Below, in pieces: positions 9,271 to 18,542 of a DNA stretch of 64,000 nt. The DNA comes from Streptomyces chattanoogensis (GTDB taxonomy: Bacteria; Actinomycetota; Actinomycetes; Streptomycetales; Streptomycetaceae). The DNA lies in NCBI RefSeq assembly GCF_001294335.1, contig NZ_LGKG01000185.1:142377-206376 (forward strand). The letters run 5' to 3'. Position 1 is the first letter of the stretch. The number at the start of each line of letters is the position of its first letter. The position numbers and the translations under genes were made by a program. The notes below the pieces were generated by a model that did not search any database, had not been told where the DNA came from, and saw nothing but the letters and a program-made list of their open reading frames with translations.

Positions 9271-9348
9271 GCCCTGACTCCTGACCCCTGTTCCTCCTGG
9301 GCGACTTCCGCCCCGGGCGCCCCACCCCCCTCCGGCGCCCGTCCCCGC

Positions 9349-9389
9349 CACGAGGCCGCACGGCCGGACATCCGCCGTGCGGCCTCGTG
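9349..9389 (+). terminator. Stem-loop terminator after the gluconate permease
   Basis: A perfect 16-bp inverted repeat (9349-9364 with 9374-9389) encloses a nine-base loop. It has no U-tract, as is usual in Streptomyces. It sits between gntP and the convergent small membrane protein gene. Confidence 0.8.
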
Positions 9390-9428
9390 GCCCATCTGCC
9401 GCACCTCGCCCTGGTGTGAGACGACCGG

Positions 9429-9740
9429 TCAGAACGGAAGGACGTCCCCGTGGAACACGAGGGCCGGGACGCCGACGACGGCGTAGGCCACCGGCAGCAG
9501 TGCGGCGGTGGGCATGTGCGGCTTCTTCCGCGCCACCAGGGACCACAGCCCCATCAGGACGGTCGGCACCCATGCGAGGCCGTAGACGAGCCACGCCCGC
9601 TCCTCGTCGGCTGTGTTCTTCGAGGTCAGAAACAACCCCATCGCCACGAAGAGGAACAGCCCGGGCGAGCCCCAGAGGAATTCGTAGACTGCCTTCCCCT
9701 TGTTCGTCTTCGCGGGGTCCGCGGTGGCCTCGTCGCTCAT
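9429..9740 (-). CDS. Small three-helix membrane protein
   Basis: A 103-residue protein with a short acidic N-terminus (MSDEATADPAKTNKGK) and three hydrophobic segments (about residues 22-38, 50-67 and 77-97). ATG 9740 has AGGA eight bases upstream, better than the in-frame start at 9755. I do not recognise the family. It lies alone between gntP and the monooxygenase, with no clue to function. Confidence 0.72.
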   Translation of the reverse strand: MSDEATADPAKTNKGKAVYEFLWGSPGLFLFVAMGLFLTSKNTADEERAWLVYGLAWVPTVLMGLWSLVARKKPHMPTAALLPVAYAVVGVPALVFHGDVLPF

Positions 9741-9869
9741 GTTCTGCATCCTCACCGTCCGGTCCGGGGGTTCACTGCCGCTGCGCGGGGCGACAGGGCT
9801 GCCCGGTGCAGCAGGGGAAAGGACGTGTGACGGGCCGTCAGGGTTGCCTTCTTGCGCGGGCCGGAGCCC

Positions 9870-11453
9870 CTACAGGGCGGGCTCCAGGAGCGACAGTTCT
9901 GCCAAGTACCCCGCGAGGGACGCAGCCGCTTCCTCGGGCGGTGTCGCGACGGCCAGGTAGCCGTCCGGGCGGATGAGGAAGACGGCGGGGTCGGGGCCGT
10001 ATGCGTCGCGGATGTGGCCGTTTGTGTCGAGCAGGTCGGGGGTCGGGCCGTCCACGCGGACGAGGTGCAGCAGGCCTGGGGCGGTGGGCAGTGCGGCGGG
10101 ATCGAGGCCGGTGTCGCCCACGGCGAGGACGGTGAACTGCGGTCCGCGGAGGGCCTCGAAGAGGCGGGTGGCGGTTCCGTCGGCCGTGGTGCACGGGGCG
10201 TCCGGGGCCCGGCCGCCGGCGCGCAGGGCGTCCTCGGGGACACCGGGGCGCAGCTCCTGCGTCAGGGGGCTGTCCGGGTAGCCGATGTCGAGCTGGTGGA
10301 GGTCGCGGCCGCGGCGCATCGAGCCGGAGCGGTGCAGCCGGGTGCTGGTGTCCAGGATCCGGGCGGCGATCGGGCGGCGCTCGGTTTCGTAGGTGTCCAG
10401 GAGGGCGTCGGGCGCGCCGTGGCGGAGCACCTGGCCGAGCTTCCAGCCGAGGTTGTAGGCGTCCTGGACGCTGGTGTTCAGGCCCTGGCCGCCGGCCGGG
10501 GAGTGGATATGGGCCGCGTCGCCGGCCAGGAAGATCCGGCCGATGCGGAAGCGGTCGGCCATACCGGCCTTGGGACGGAAGACGGAGGACCAGAGGACCT
10601 CACGGATCTGCTCGGGCGCGAGGTGGGTGGTGGCGGCGAGGAGGGCGCGGATGGCCTCGGGTGAGGTGTCCGGGTCGTCCGAGGGTGCCGCGATCATGCA
10701 CTGGAAGATGTCGGTGCGGGCCAGCGGGAGCATGCCGGCGAACCTGCCGGCCAGCGGGCGCTGGGCGGCGGAGCTCTCGCTCTGGGTGGTCCAGAAGTGC
10801 CAGTGGTCGCGGTCGAGGCCGTCCACCCGGACGTCGGCGAGGACCGCGGCGCCCTGCTCCAGCTCCGGGCCGCTCATGCCGACGCCGAGCCCCTTGCGTA
10901 CGGTGCTGCGCCCGCCGTCCGCGGCGACGAGATAGCGGGAGGTGACGGTGCGTTCGCTGCCGTCGGAGAGGGTGAGGCGGGTCCGTACGGCGTCCGGGTC
11001 CTGGTCGAACGAGGTCAGTTCGGCGCCGAAGAGGACGCTGCCGCCCAGCTCGTGCAGGCGCTCGAGGAGCAGTTCCAGGTTGCGCCACTGGGGGACCATC
11101 AGGGTGTTGGAGTGCGGCGCGGACGGGGTCGGGTCGACGCGCTCGATCATCCGCTGGGTCGACACGATCCGGCCGTCCTGCCACTGGGCCATGTCCGGGT
11201 ACGGACCGCCGGCCGCCTGGACGGCCTCCAGTATCCCGAGGTCCTCGAAGACCTCCTGGGTGCGCGGCTGGAGACCGGTGCCGCGGGCGCCGCGGGAGAG
11301 GCCGTCCTGGCGCTCGACGACCAGGGCGCGGACGCCCCGCCGGGCGAGGTCGATGCCGAGGGCGACGCCGGTGGGGCCTGCGCCGGCTATCAGGACATCG
11401 ACGTCCGTAACAGCAGAACCTTCACGAGCTTCCTTAACGTTGTTAAGTTCCAT
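9870..11453 (-). CDS. FAD-dependent aromatic-type monooxygenase
   Basis: Class A flavoprotein hydroxylase (PheA/TfdB/MhpA group), 527 residues. The N-terminal dinucleotide-binding motif AGAGPTGVALG is near residue 23. DG-type motif LVAADGGRSTVRKGLG is near residue 180, and GRIFLAGDAAHIHSPAGGQG (FAD ribityl binding) is near residue 305. The C-terminal ~150 residues look like the thioredoxin-like dimer domain of phenol hydroxylases. The natural substrate is unknown; antibiotic inactivation or polyketide tailoring are both plausible. Codons 2-7 contain a palindromic operator shared with the divergent TetR gene. Confidence 0.92.
   Translation of the reverse strand: MELNNVKEAREGSAVTDVDVLIAGAGPTGVALGIDLARRGVRALVVERQDGLSRGARGTGLQPRTQEVFEDLGILEAVQAAGGPYPDMAQWQDGRIVSTQRMIERVDPTPSAPHSNTLMVPQWRNLELLLERLHELGGSVLFGAELTSFDQDPDAVRTRLTLSDGSERTVTSRYLVAADGGRSTVRKGLGVGMSGPELEQGAAVLADVRVDGLDRDHWHFWTTQSESSAAQRPLAGRFAGMLPLARTDIFQCMIAAPSDDPDTSPEAIRALLAATTHLAPEQIREVLWSSVFRPKAGMADRFRIGRIFLAGDAAHIHSPAGGQGLNTSVQDAYNLGWKLGQVLRHGAPDALLDTYETERRPIAARILDTSTRLHRSGSMRRGRDLHQLDIGYPDSPLTQELRPGVPEDALRAGGRAPDAPCTTADGTATRLFEALRGPQFTVLAVGDTGLDPAALPTAPGLLHLVRVDGPTPDLLDTNGHIRDAYGPDPAVFLIRPDGYLAVATPPEEAAASLAGYLAELSLLEPAL
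11433..11447. promoter_or_regulatory. Operator 1 of the TetR/monooxygenase pair
   Basis: CTTAACGTTGTTAAG is a perfect inverted repeat with 6-bp arms around GTT. It lies just inside the monooxygenase reading frame and 37 bp centre-to-centre from a second copy. Confidence 0.85.
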
Positions 11454-11469
11454 GGCTCCAGATCATGCG

Positions 11470-11484
11470 CTTAACGGTGTTAAG
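11470..11484. promoter_or_regulatory. Operator 2 of the TetR/monooxygenase pair
   Basis: CTTAACGGTGTTAAG has identical 6-bp arms to operator 1. It lies eight bases upstream of the TetR gene start, consistent with autoregulation by that TetR protein. Confidence 0.85.
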
Positions 11485-11492
11485 TTGTCAAC

Positions 11493-12173
11493 ATGGCATC
11501 GCGAATCGACCGCAAACAGGTGGCGGAGACCGCCCTTCGTCTGCTGAACGAGGTGGGCCTCGAAGGGCTCACCCTGCGCAAGATCGCGAAGGAGCTGAAC
11601 GTCCAGGCGCCCGCGCTCTACTGGCACTTCAAGAACAAGCAGGAACTGCTCGACGAGATGGCCACCGAGATGTTCCGGCGGATGGCGGTGCACTGGACGG
11701 CGGAGATCGGCCCGGAGGGGAGCGGCGAGGGCCACGCCTGGCAGGACGAGATGCTCACCACCTGCCGCCGGCTGCGCCGCGGCCTGCTCGCCTACCGCGA
11801 CGGCGGCAAGGTCTTCAGCGGTACGCGGATGACGGACGAGAGCCATGCCGCGCCGATGGAGGCGTTTCTGCGCCGGCTCACCGCGGCGGGCTTCGCCCCG
11901 CGCGAGGCGATGCTGGCCTGGTGGACCGCGTACAACTTCACCATCGGTCTGGTGATCGAGGAGCAGTCGGTCCATCCGGACCCCGAAAATCCGGACGAGC
12001 GCGATCCGGCCTACGACCTCGAAAGCCGCGAGCGGCTGCTCGGGGAGAGCCATCCGCTCGCGGCCCAGGCGGGGCGCGAGATGTTCGGGGACATCGAGGC
12101 GGGGTTCGAGGCGGGGCTGCGGATCATCATCGCCGGGATCGAGGCCACCCACCGCCGGGGCCCGGGGAGCTGA
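11493..12173 (+). CDS. TetR-family repressor of the divergent monooxygenase
   Basis: A 226-residue regulator. The N-terminal helix-turn-helix spans residues 5-52 (LTLRKIAKELNVQAPALYWH contains the recognition helix). The C-terminal domain, with WWTAYNFTIGLVIEEQ, resembles the TetR/ActII-type ligand domain. It is divergent from the FAD monooxygenase with two CTTAAC-N3-GTTAAG palindromes in the 40-bp gap, so it very likely represses both genes until a small molecule binds. No clear ribosome site precedes ATG 11493, so the transcript may be nearly leaderless. Confidence 0.92.
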   Translation: MASRIDRKQVAETALRLLNEVGLEGLTLRKIAKELNVQAPALYWHFKNKQELLDEMATEMFRRMAVHWTAEIGPEGSGEGHAWQDEMLTTCRRLRRGLLAYRDGGKVFSGTRMTDESHAAPMEAFLRRLTAAGFAPREAMLAWWTAYNFTIGLVIEEQSVHPDPENPDERDPAYDLESRERLLGESHPLAAQAGREMFGDIEAGFEAGLRIIIAGIEATHRRGPGS

Positions 12174-12189
12174 TCACCGCCGGGGCTGA

Positions 12190-13332
12190 TCACGGCCGGG
12201 GGTCGATCCCCCGCTTCAGCAGGGGCGTCAACGGCCGCTCCACCCACCGGTGCAGCACCCACGCCAGCACCAGCATCAGCCCCACCGTCAGTATCAGCGT
12301 CGCGTACGACGGCAGCCCGAGGGTGCGGTGCAGGGCGCGGACGACGACCCAGCCCAGGTGTTCGTGCACCAGATAGAAGGGGTACGTCAGCGCGCCCGCC
12401 ACGGTGAGCCAGCGCCAGTTGGCCCAGCGGAATCCGCCCAGGGCAACGGCCGCGACCAGGACGAAGCCGAGGGTGACGACGGCGATGATGCCGGCCGTGG
12501 AGCGGTACGAGAAGGCGTGCACGGAGGGGGCGTGCCAGAGGCCGGCGACCGCGAAATGCTGCCCTATCAGCCAGCTGACCAGGACTATCGACCAGGCTAT
12601 GGGGTCGCGCCAGCCGTAGCGGTGCAGGAGGTACAGGCCGATGCCGCCGATGAAGAAGGGGGCGTAGGACGGCATCAGGACGGTGTCGAGGAGCGGCTGG
12701 TGGGCCGCCTGGGCGACCGCCGCGGCCAGCGTCCAGCCCGCGCAGAAGAGGACGACCCGGCTGCGGGTGGCGCCGGGGAGGACGACGCAGAGCGCGAAGA
12801 GGGCGTAGAAGCGCATCTCGGCCCACAGGGTCCAGCAGACGCCGAGCACCCGGTGCGCCCCGAGCGGCTGCTGAAGCATCGTCAGGTTGGTGAGGACATC
12901 GCTCGGCGGAAGGGCCTTGTAGGCGACCCAGGGGAGGGCGAAGACCGCGGTGACGAGGAGGATCGCGGCCCAGTAGGCCGGATAGAGGCGGGAGATGCGC
13001 GAGGCGATGAAGGCCCGCAGGGTCCGGCCCCAGCCGCTGAGGCAGATGACGAAGCCGCTGATGATGAAGAAGATCTGGACGCCGAGGCAGCCGTACGCGA
13101 AGTAGGGCGCGGCGGTGGGGAACTGGTGCGCGGGCGAGCCGCCCCAGGCCCCGGCTATCTCGCCGCCGCGGCCCCCGTAGTGATAGGCGGCGACCATCAG
13201 CGCGGCGAGCAGCCGCAGTCCGTCGAGGGCGCGCAGCCGGGAGGAGCCTGACTCCCGGCTGCGCGCGCGTATGGAGGGGGCGGGGGCCGGCGCCGCGGCC
13301 CGCGCCCCCGGCGTCAGCTCGGTGGCGGTCAT
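12190..13332 (-). CDS. Acyltransferase family 3 (OafA-like) membrane enzyme
   Basis: Integral membrane acyltransferase of 380 residues with about ten hydrophobic helices. The hallmark RLRALDGLRLLAALMVAAYH is near residue 33, with the conserved His of AAYHYGG. It probably O-acetylates or acylates an extracytoplasmic polysaccharide. It overlaps the polysialyltransferase-like gene by four bases (ATGA) and is last in a three-gene minus-strand operon with that gene and a GT2, so it likely decorates the same cell-wall glycopolymer. Confidence 0.88.
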   Translation of the reverse strand: MTATELTPGARAAAPAPAPSIRARSRESGSSRLRALDGLRLLAALMVAAYHYGGRGGEIAGAWGGSPAHQFPTAAPYFAYGCLGVQIFFIISGFVICLSGWGRTLRAFIASRISRLYPAYWAAILLVTAVFALPWVAYKALPPSDVLTNLTMLQQPLGAHRVLGVCWTLWAEMRFYALFALCVVLPGATRSRVVLFCAGWTLAAAVAQAAHQPLLDTVLMPSYAPFFIGGIGLYLLHRYGWRDPIAWSIVLVSWLIGQHFAVAGLWHAPSVHAFSYRSTAGIIAVVTLGFVLVAAVALGGFRWANWRWLTVAGALTYPFYLVHEHLGWVVVRALHRTLGLPSYATLILTVGLMLVLAWVLHRWVERPLTPLLKRGIDPRP

Positions 13333-14672
13333 CCGAACACGGCCCGCTTCTTGATCCGCCGCTGCACGGCCCGCGCCCGTCGCGCGACCTTGCGCACGGT
13401 GGCATTGCGCGGGATGAACGCCAGCTGGGACGGGATCGCCCCGGGCAGCGCCAGCGCGGTCAGCCGGCGGCGCTTGAAGTAGCGCCAGGTGTGCTGGTCG
13501 AGATGGGTCGTGAGGTAGCGCTCGGCGGCCGGGCGCAGCGTCGGGTAGATCTGGTGCTGCATGGCGTAGCCGACGGCGGCGACCAGGGCGCCGATGTCGC
13601 CGTAGGGCTTGTGCGGTTTGGCGTCCCCGAGGTCGTCCACCAGCGCGTCCACGATCGTCACCGGGATGCGGTTGCTGTTCTGGTACGGGGTGAGCCGCTC
13701 CAGCAGCAGGCCGGTGCCGGTCCGGGCGGTCGGCAGGTCGTAGAAGGTGGCCGCGGTCAGCAGGGCGGTGGAGAAGCAGCCGACGACGAGCGCCGGGCGC
13801 ACCCGCTGGTAGAGGACCTCGGCGAGAACCGGGCTGTCCAGCACGGTCAGCTCGATGTCCAGCTTCTCGGCCTCCCGCTCCAGCAGCCGCGACCAGCGGG
13901 CCGGTGCGGACGGATGCGGTTTGAAGACGATCTCCCGGTGGCCGCGCGCGACGGTGCCCTGCAGCATCCGCACATGCAGCTCTTCCTCCTCCTCGGGGGT
14001 GAGGATGCCGAGTGCGGAGAGGTACTGGCCGAGGAGGAGTGCGGCGCCGTGCGGGACATCCAACGCGTCGCCCACATCGGCCAGTTCGGAGAGCACCTTC
14101 AAGAAGGCGTCGGTCGGCACGGTCTCCGCCGGGACCCCGAACTCGGTGAGCAGCAGCGGCGTCAGGCCGGGCACCAGGTCCAGGTGCAGCAGCCGCCCGA
14201 TCCGGGTGCCGATCAGCGGGTCGAGCTTGTTGCGGGTGGGGCCGTAGCTCATCAGGCCGTCGGCGTAGACGTTGAGGGGCGCGCCCGGGAACACCTGGGC
14301 CAGCGCGAGCGCCGGGTTGACCTGGATGGATTCGACGACCAGCTCCACATGCGAGTCACCCAGGCCCCACAGCAGCCGCAGATACCGCTCCCACAGCGGG
14401 GCGTCGTCCGGGCGCGGGGACCAGCCGCCGGGGTGGAACGGGCTGATCGTCTCGTTCCACGACAGCACCCGGTCGAAGCGGCCGCGCAGCCGGTCGAAGC
14501 CCGGCATGGTGTCCAGCGACGCGGTGGTCTCCGGAGTGGCGGCGTTGTTGCTGAGGAGCAGCAGACGGCGGTCGGCCGGCTCGAAGCGGTCGGCGTCCAG
14601 GGCGGCGGCCAGGGTCGCCGCGCCGTAGAGCGTGGACGCCATGAAGATCTGGGTACGGGGCCGGTTCGGCAT
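13329..14672 (-). CDS. Polysialyltransferase-family glycosyltransferase
   Basis: A 447-residue protein resembling the alpha-2,8-polysialyltransferase family (POLYST). The N-terminus has TQIFMASTLYGAATLAAALD, an acidic Asp-rich middle follows, and HRxxVFKPHPS-like EIVFKPHPSAPARW is near residue 270. DSPVLAEVLYQRVRPALVVG, with the later CFSTAL, matches the typical C-terminal donor-binding half. It would polymerise nonulosonic acid (Kdn-like) residues from CMP-sugar made by the divergent neuA/neuB-type genes. It shares one base with the GT2 stop. Confidence 0.82.
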   Translation of the reverse strand: MPNRPRTQIFMASTLYGAATLAAALDADRFEPADRRLLLLSNNAATPETTASLDTMPGFDRLRGRFDRVLSWNETISPFHPGGWSPRPDDAPLWERYLRLLWGLGDSHVELVVESIQVNPALALAQVFPGAPLNVYADGLMSYGPTRNKLDPLIGTRIGRLLHLDLVPGLTPLLLTEFGVPAETVPTDAFLKVLSELADVGDALDVPHGAALLLGQYLSALGILTPEEEEELHVRMLQGTVARGHREIVFKPHPSAPARWSRLLEREAEKLDIELTVLDSPVLAEVLYQRVRPALVVGCFSTALLTAATFYDLPTARTGTGLLLERLTPYQNSNRIPVTIVDALVDDLGDAKPHKPYGDIGALVAAVGYAMQHQIYPTLRPAAERYLTTHLDQHTWRYFKRRRLTALALPGAIPSQLAFIPRNATVRKVARRARAVQRRIKKRAVFG

Positions 14673-15649
14673 CAGGCGGCGACCTCCGCCGGGACGGGGC
14701 GGCGGCGCAGCCGCCGCAGCCGGGACGCACGCTGCACATCCATCGAATCCAGGGCTTCCTTCAGTACGTCCTGCGGCATGCGTTTCATCGCCGCGGCACT
14801 CATCGAACGCAATTTACGGGCGACCTGCGGTTCGAATCGTTCGATCGAACCGAGGTGGTGGGAAATGATCGCGCAATAGGTGCGCACCGCTTTGGGAAGC
14901 AGTACCTCCGCATCGCGATCCTGCGCGGTTTCTTCGATCACCTGGTCGAAGGCGCGAATGAAATCCAATTGCCGTACGTCACCGATCTGGGTCAGCGAGG
15001 ACGCCACCCCGCGCCGGTAGAAGACACCGAGCAGACCGACCACGGCCATGGATTTCGCCTCGCGGTGCAGCCGCCAGATCCAGGGGCGGTCCTCCGCGGT
15101 GCGCAGTCCGTGGCGGAAGTGCAGCACCCCGTCGTCCAGCAGCCTGCGGTGATAGATCCCGGCCCAGGCGTAGGCGTAGTCGACGGAGGTGGAGCGGTCG
15201 GCGGGCAGGATCAGCTCGCGCGGGTCCATGACCACCCCGCGCCGGCCGTGCGGGACACGGTGGACGGTGCGGGCGCGGTTGGTGCACTGGACGTGGTCGG
15301 TGCGCACGAAGTCGCATCCCAACTCCTCGATCGCGGAGAGGAGTTCGGTGTAGTACCCGGGAGCCAGCCAGTCGTCGCCGTCGAGGAAGGTGACGTATTC
15401 CCCGCGGGCCTCGTCCAGGCCGGTGTTACGGGCGGTCGCCAGGCCGCCGTTCTGTTCGTGCCGCAGCAGTCTGGCGCCCGGGAGCTCGCGCTCGGCGCGC
15501 GCAAGGATCTCCGGGGTCTCGTCGCGTGAACAGTCGTCGACGAGCAGGAATTCGAAGTCCTCGCGGGCGTTGGCCGCCAGGCTTTTCAGGGTGTCGGGCG
15601 CGTATGTCTGCACGTTGTAGAACGGCACGATGACGGAGAGCTTAACCAC
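14672..15649 (-). CDS. Glycosyltransferase family 2
   Basis: A 325-residue inverting GT-A enzyme. The nucleotide-binding start is VKLSVIVPFYNVQTYAPDTL; LLVDDCSRDETPEIL is near residue 35, and the metal-binding DxD lies in VTFLDGDDWLAPGYY near residue 90. There is no membrane segment. It is first in the operon with the polysialyltransferase-like and acyltransferase genes, and divergent from the CMP-sugar genes across about 190 bases that must hold both promoters. The acceptor is unknown; polymer initiation or side-branching is likely. Confidence 0.9.
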   Translation of the reverse strand: MVKLSVIVPFYNVQTYAPDTLKSLAANAREDFEFLLVDDCSRDETPEILARAERELPGARLLRHEQNGGLATARNTGLDEARGEYVTFLDGDDWLAPGYYTELLSAIEELGCDFVRTDHVQCTNRARTVHRVPHGRRGVVMDPRELILPADRSTSVDYAYAWAGIYHRRLLDDGVLHFRHGLRTAEDRPWIWRLHREAKSMAVVGLLGVFYRRGVASSLTQIGDVRQLDFIRAFDQVIEETAQDRDAEVLLPKAVRTYCAIISHHLGSIERFEPQVARKLRSMSAAAMKRMPQDVLKEALDSMDVQRASRLRRLRRRPVPAEVAA

Positions 15650-15836
15650 CCGGGTGACGTTAGGTGCGGAGCCGGCATTCGTCTTTACGCGGTCCGGGCG
15701 TCAAGGTGAACGAAGAATGTCGGGATGGTTAACCAGGCTGATAAACGACCGGGTTCGCTATTCGTCGACCCGCTGTTAACCCTTTGTTGCGGCCCAGTTG
15801 GCCCGCCAAACGGAATGCCTTCCTAGCGTCATCGAC

Positions 15837-17207
15837 GTGCCATCACGTACCGCTTCCACGCCGCGCGTCGCCGTACTCGCCGACTCGGACACCCGGTGGA
15901 AATGGGGCGCTTTGACAGCGTACCGAATCCAACCGGACATCCGGCTCGACGGATATCTGCTCCGCGGCCGCGCCACGCCCACGGTCCGCCAGCTCGACGA
16001 GGTCGGCGCCCGTGCGGACTCGCTGCGCGAAATCCGTGCGGTCGACTTCGTGCGGAAGATCGACCGTGGGTCCGACGGTAGTGGATACGACGTGGTGGTG
16101 CTCGCCTGTGTAGGCGGCGCGGTGCAAGCGATGCTGCACGGCCTCGCCCGCGCCTGGCAGACCGGGACATCGGCGGCTGCCGCCGCGGGCTCCCGCCGCC
16201 CCGTCGTCGTCACCGGCTATGTCGGCGTGGTCTACGAGAAGCTCGCCGACGGGCTGCTGCTGCGGCACGGCGCGGATGTCGTCCTCGCCAACTCCCGGCA
16301 CGACGCGGACCGGTTCCGCGAGGTGTACCGAGGAGTGGGGGCCGACGACGGCAGCGTCGTCGAATGCGCCCTGCCGTTCCTCGGCGGCGAGCGCTACACC
16401 GGCCACTGCGACACCCGAAGCCGTGACCCCTACACCGTGGTGTTCGCCGCCCAGCCCTCCGTACCGGAGAGCCGCACCGACCGAACGTACCTGCTGCGCC
16501 GGGCCGTTGAGCACGCCCGCAGGCACCCCGACCGCGAGGTGCTGATCAAGCTCCGCAGCAAGCCCGGCGAGCACACCACCCATATCGAGGAACTCCCGTA
16601 CCAGAAGCTCGCCGCCAAGGCCCCCGGCGGACTGCCTGCCAACTGCCGCCTGGTGTACGGGAACATGGGCGAGGTCCTGGACCGCACCGACCTGCTGGTC
16701 ACCGTCAGCTCCACCGCCGCCCTGGAGTCGCTGCACCGCGGCATCCCCACCGCCGTCCTCACCGACCTGGGCGTACGGGAAGTCCTCGGCAACCACCACT
16801 TCCTCGGCTCCGGCTGCCTGGCCTCCTGGGACGAGCTGGACGCCGGCCACCGGCCGGAGCCGGACGCGCAGTGGCTGGCCCGGCAGGGCGTGGCCGCCGA
16901 CGGCCCGTACGAGAAGGCCTTCGACGCCGCCCGCGCCCGGGTCACCGAGCTGCGCGAGGCCGACCGCCTCCCGCCGGTCACCCCCTACTACACACCCCGC
17001 ACCGCCCCCGGCTACCTCCCCGGCATCCTCGCCCGGCACGGCCTGGACCCGCACGGCGAACCGCTCGCCGGCTACACGGACGCCCCCGAGGAGACCGGCG
17101 GACTGCGCCGCGTCGCCCGCGAAACCGTCCGGGAGGCCGCCCGCGGTGCCTACCGCCACGGCGTCCAGCGCGTCGCCCCCGCCATCCGCCGCTGGGGGCA
17201 GCTGTGA
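15837..17207 (+). CDS. Conserved glycosyltransferase-like protein of the polymer cluster
   Basis: About 456 residues from GTG 15837 (in-frame ATG upstream at 15798 possible). The N-terminus TPRVAVLADSDTRWKWGALT starts a Rossmann-like domain. PVVVTGYVGVVYEKLADGL and ADVVLANSRHDADRF recall GT-B capsular transferases, and LLVTVSSTAALESLHRGIPT is the typical donor-domain loop seen in capsule and teichoic-acid enzymes. It is the first gene of the operon leading to the CMP-sugar synthetase, 38 bases away. Its exact transfer reaction is unknown. Confidence 0.75.
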   Translation: MPSRTASTPRVAVLADSDTRWKWGALTAYRIQPDIRLDGYLLRGRATPTVRQLDEVGARADSLREIRAVDFVRKIDRGSDGSGYDVVVLACVGGAVQAMLHGLARAWQTGTSAAAAAGSRRPVVVTGYVGVVYEKLADGLLLRHGADVVLANSRHDADRFREVYRGVGADDGSVVECALPFLGGERYTGHCDTRSRDPYTVVFAAQPSVPESRTDRTYLLRRAVEHARRHPDREVLIKLRSKPGEHTTHIEELPYQKLAAKAPGGLPANCRLVYGNMGEVLDRTDLLVTVSSTAALESLHRGIPTAVLTDLGVREVLGNHHFLGSGCLASWDELDAGHRPEPDAQWLARQGVAADGPYEKAFDAARARVTELREADRLPPVTPYYTPRTAPGYLPGILARHGLDPHGEPLAGYTDAPEETGGLRRVARETVREAARGAYRHGVQRVAPAIRRWGQL

Positions 17208-17245
17208 CGACCCCCGATGCCCCCAGCCCTACCAAGGAGCCCGCC

Positions 17246-18451
17246 ATGCCATCCACAGTCGTGGCCGTCATCCCCGCCCGCGGTGGATCCAAGGGCGTAC
17301 CCGCCAAGAACCTCGCCGCCGTCGGAGGCGTGCCCCTCGTGGCCCGCGCGATCCGCGAGGCCCGGGCCGCCCGCCTGGTCACCGATGTCGTGGTCTCCAC
17401 CGACGACGCCGGGATCGCGGCCGCCGCACGGGCCGCCGGGGCCGTGGTCGTCCGCCGCCCCGGCGATATCGCGGGCGACACCGCCACCAGCGAGGCCGCC
17501 GTCCTGCACGCCATGGACGCGTACGAGGAAGAGCAGGGCACGACGGTCGACGCGGTGCTGCTGGTCCAGTGCACCAGCCCGTTCCTCGTCCGCGAGGACA
17601 TCGACGGGGTCGCCGCCGCGGTCGTCGAGGGCGGCGCCGACAGCGCGCTGACCGTCGCCCCCTTCCACGGCTTCGTCTGGCGGGACGCGGAGGCAGCAGT
17701 TGCCGACACAGCCGGCGCCACCGACGGCGGCCACGGCGTCAACCACGACAAGTCCTTCCGGCCGCGCCGCCAGGACCGCCCCCAGGACCTGCTGGAGACC
17801 GGCGCCGCCTACGCCATGGACGCGGCCGGCTTCCGCATCAGCGGCCACCGCTTCTTCGGCCGTACGGAACTCGTCCGCACCGACCCCGCCCGGGTGCTGG
17901 AGATCGACGATCCGCACGATCTCGCCCGCGCCCGCGCGCTCGCACCGCTGCTCGACGCCCCGCGCCCTGGATCCCTCCCCACCAGCGACGACATCGACGC
18001 GGTGGTCCTCGACTTCGACGGCACCCAGACCGACGACCGGGTGCTGATCGACGCGGACGGGCGGGAGATCGTCGCCGTGCACCGCGGCGACGGCCTCGGC
18101 ATCGCCGCGCTGCGCAAGGCGGAGCTGAAGCTGCTGATCCTCTCGACCGAGCAGAACCCGGTCGTCGCCGCCCGGGCCCGCAAGCTCCAGGTGCCTGTCC
18201 TGCACGGCATCGACCGCAAGGACCTCGCCCTCAAGCAGTGGTGCGAGGAGACCGGCACCGACCCCGAGCGGGTGCTCTACGTCGGCAACGACGTCAACGA
18301 CCTGCCGTGCTTCGACCTCGTCGGCTGGCCGGTCGCGGTCGCCTCCGCCCACGACGTGGTGCGCGGCGCGGCCCGCGCGGTCACCGCGACCCCCGGAGGC
18401 AGCGGCGCGATCCGCGAGATCGCCGCCTGGCTCCTGGGCCCCTCCCTGTAA
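17246..18451 (+). CDS. neuA: CMP-nonulosonate cytidylyltransferase fused to a HAD (KdsC-like) phosphatase
   Basis: A bifunctional 401-residue protein. Residues 1-230 are a CMP-sialate/CMP-Kdn synthetase with VIPARGGSKGVPAKNL (CTP binding) and LLVQCTSPFL. Residues ~250-400 are a C1-cap-less HAD phosphatase with all motifs intact: DFDGTQTDD (Asp256, Asp258), LSTEQN, a Lys in GIDRKDLA, and GNDVNDLPC. It could dephosphorylate a nonulosonate-9-phosphate and then activate it with CTP. Start ATG 17246 has a perfect AAGGAG; GTG 17204, overlapping the previous stop, is the alternative. Vertebrate CMP-sialate synthetases have the same order of domains. Confidence 0.9.
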   Translation: MPSTVVAVIPARGGSKGVPAKNLAAVGGVPLVARAIREARAARLVTDVVVSTDDAGIAAAARAAGAVVVRRPGDIAGDTATSEAAVLHAMDAYEEEQGTTVDAVLLVQCTSPFLVREDIDGVAAAVVEGGADSALTVAPFHGFVWRDAEAAVADTAGATDGGHGVNHDKSFRPRRQDRPQDLLETGAAYAMDAAGFRISGHRFFGRTELVRTDPARVLEIDDPHDLARARALAPLLDAPRPGSLPTSDDIDAVVLDFDGTQTDDRVLIDADGREIVAVHRGDGLGIAALRKAELKLLILSTEQNPVVAARARKLQVPVLHGIDRKDLALKQWCEETGTDPERVLYVGNDVNDLPCFDLVGWPVAVASAHDVVRGAARAVTATPGGSGAIREIAAWLLGPSL

Positions 18452-18542
18452 CTCCGTTACAGACCTTCCCGGCCCCGATACACCACCCCCTCACCACCCT
18501 TCCCGATCCACCGCGATCCCCCGATATCGAAGGAACCTCCCC

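Noticed and set aside
7107..9284. A 725-codon frame over gntK and gntP
   Set aside because: Out of frame with both recognised proteins; a shadow in the +1 frame.
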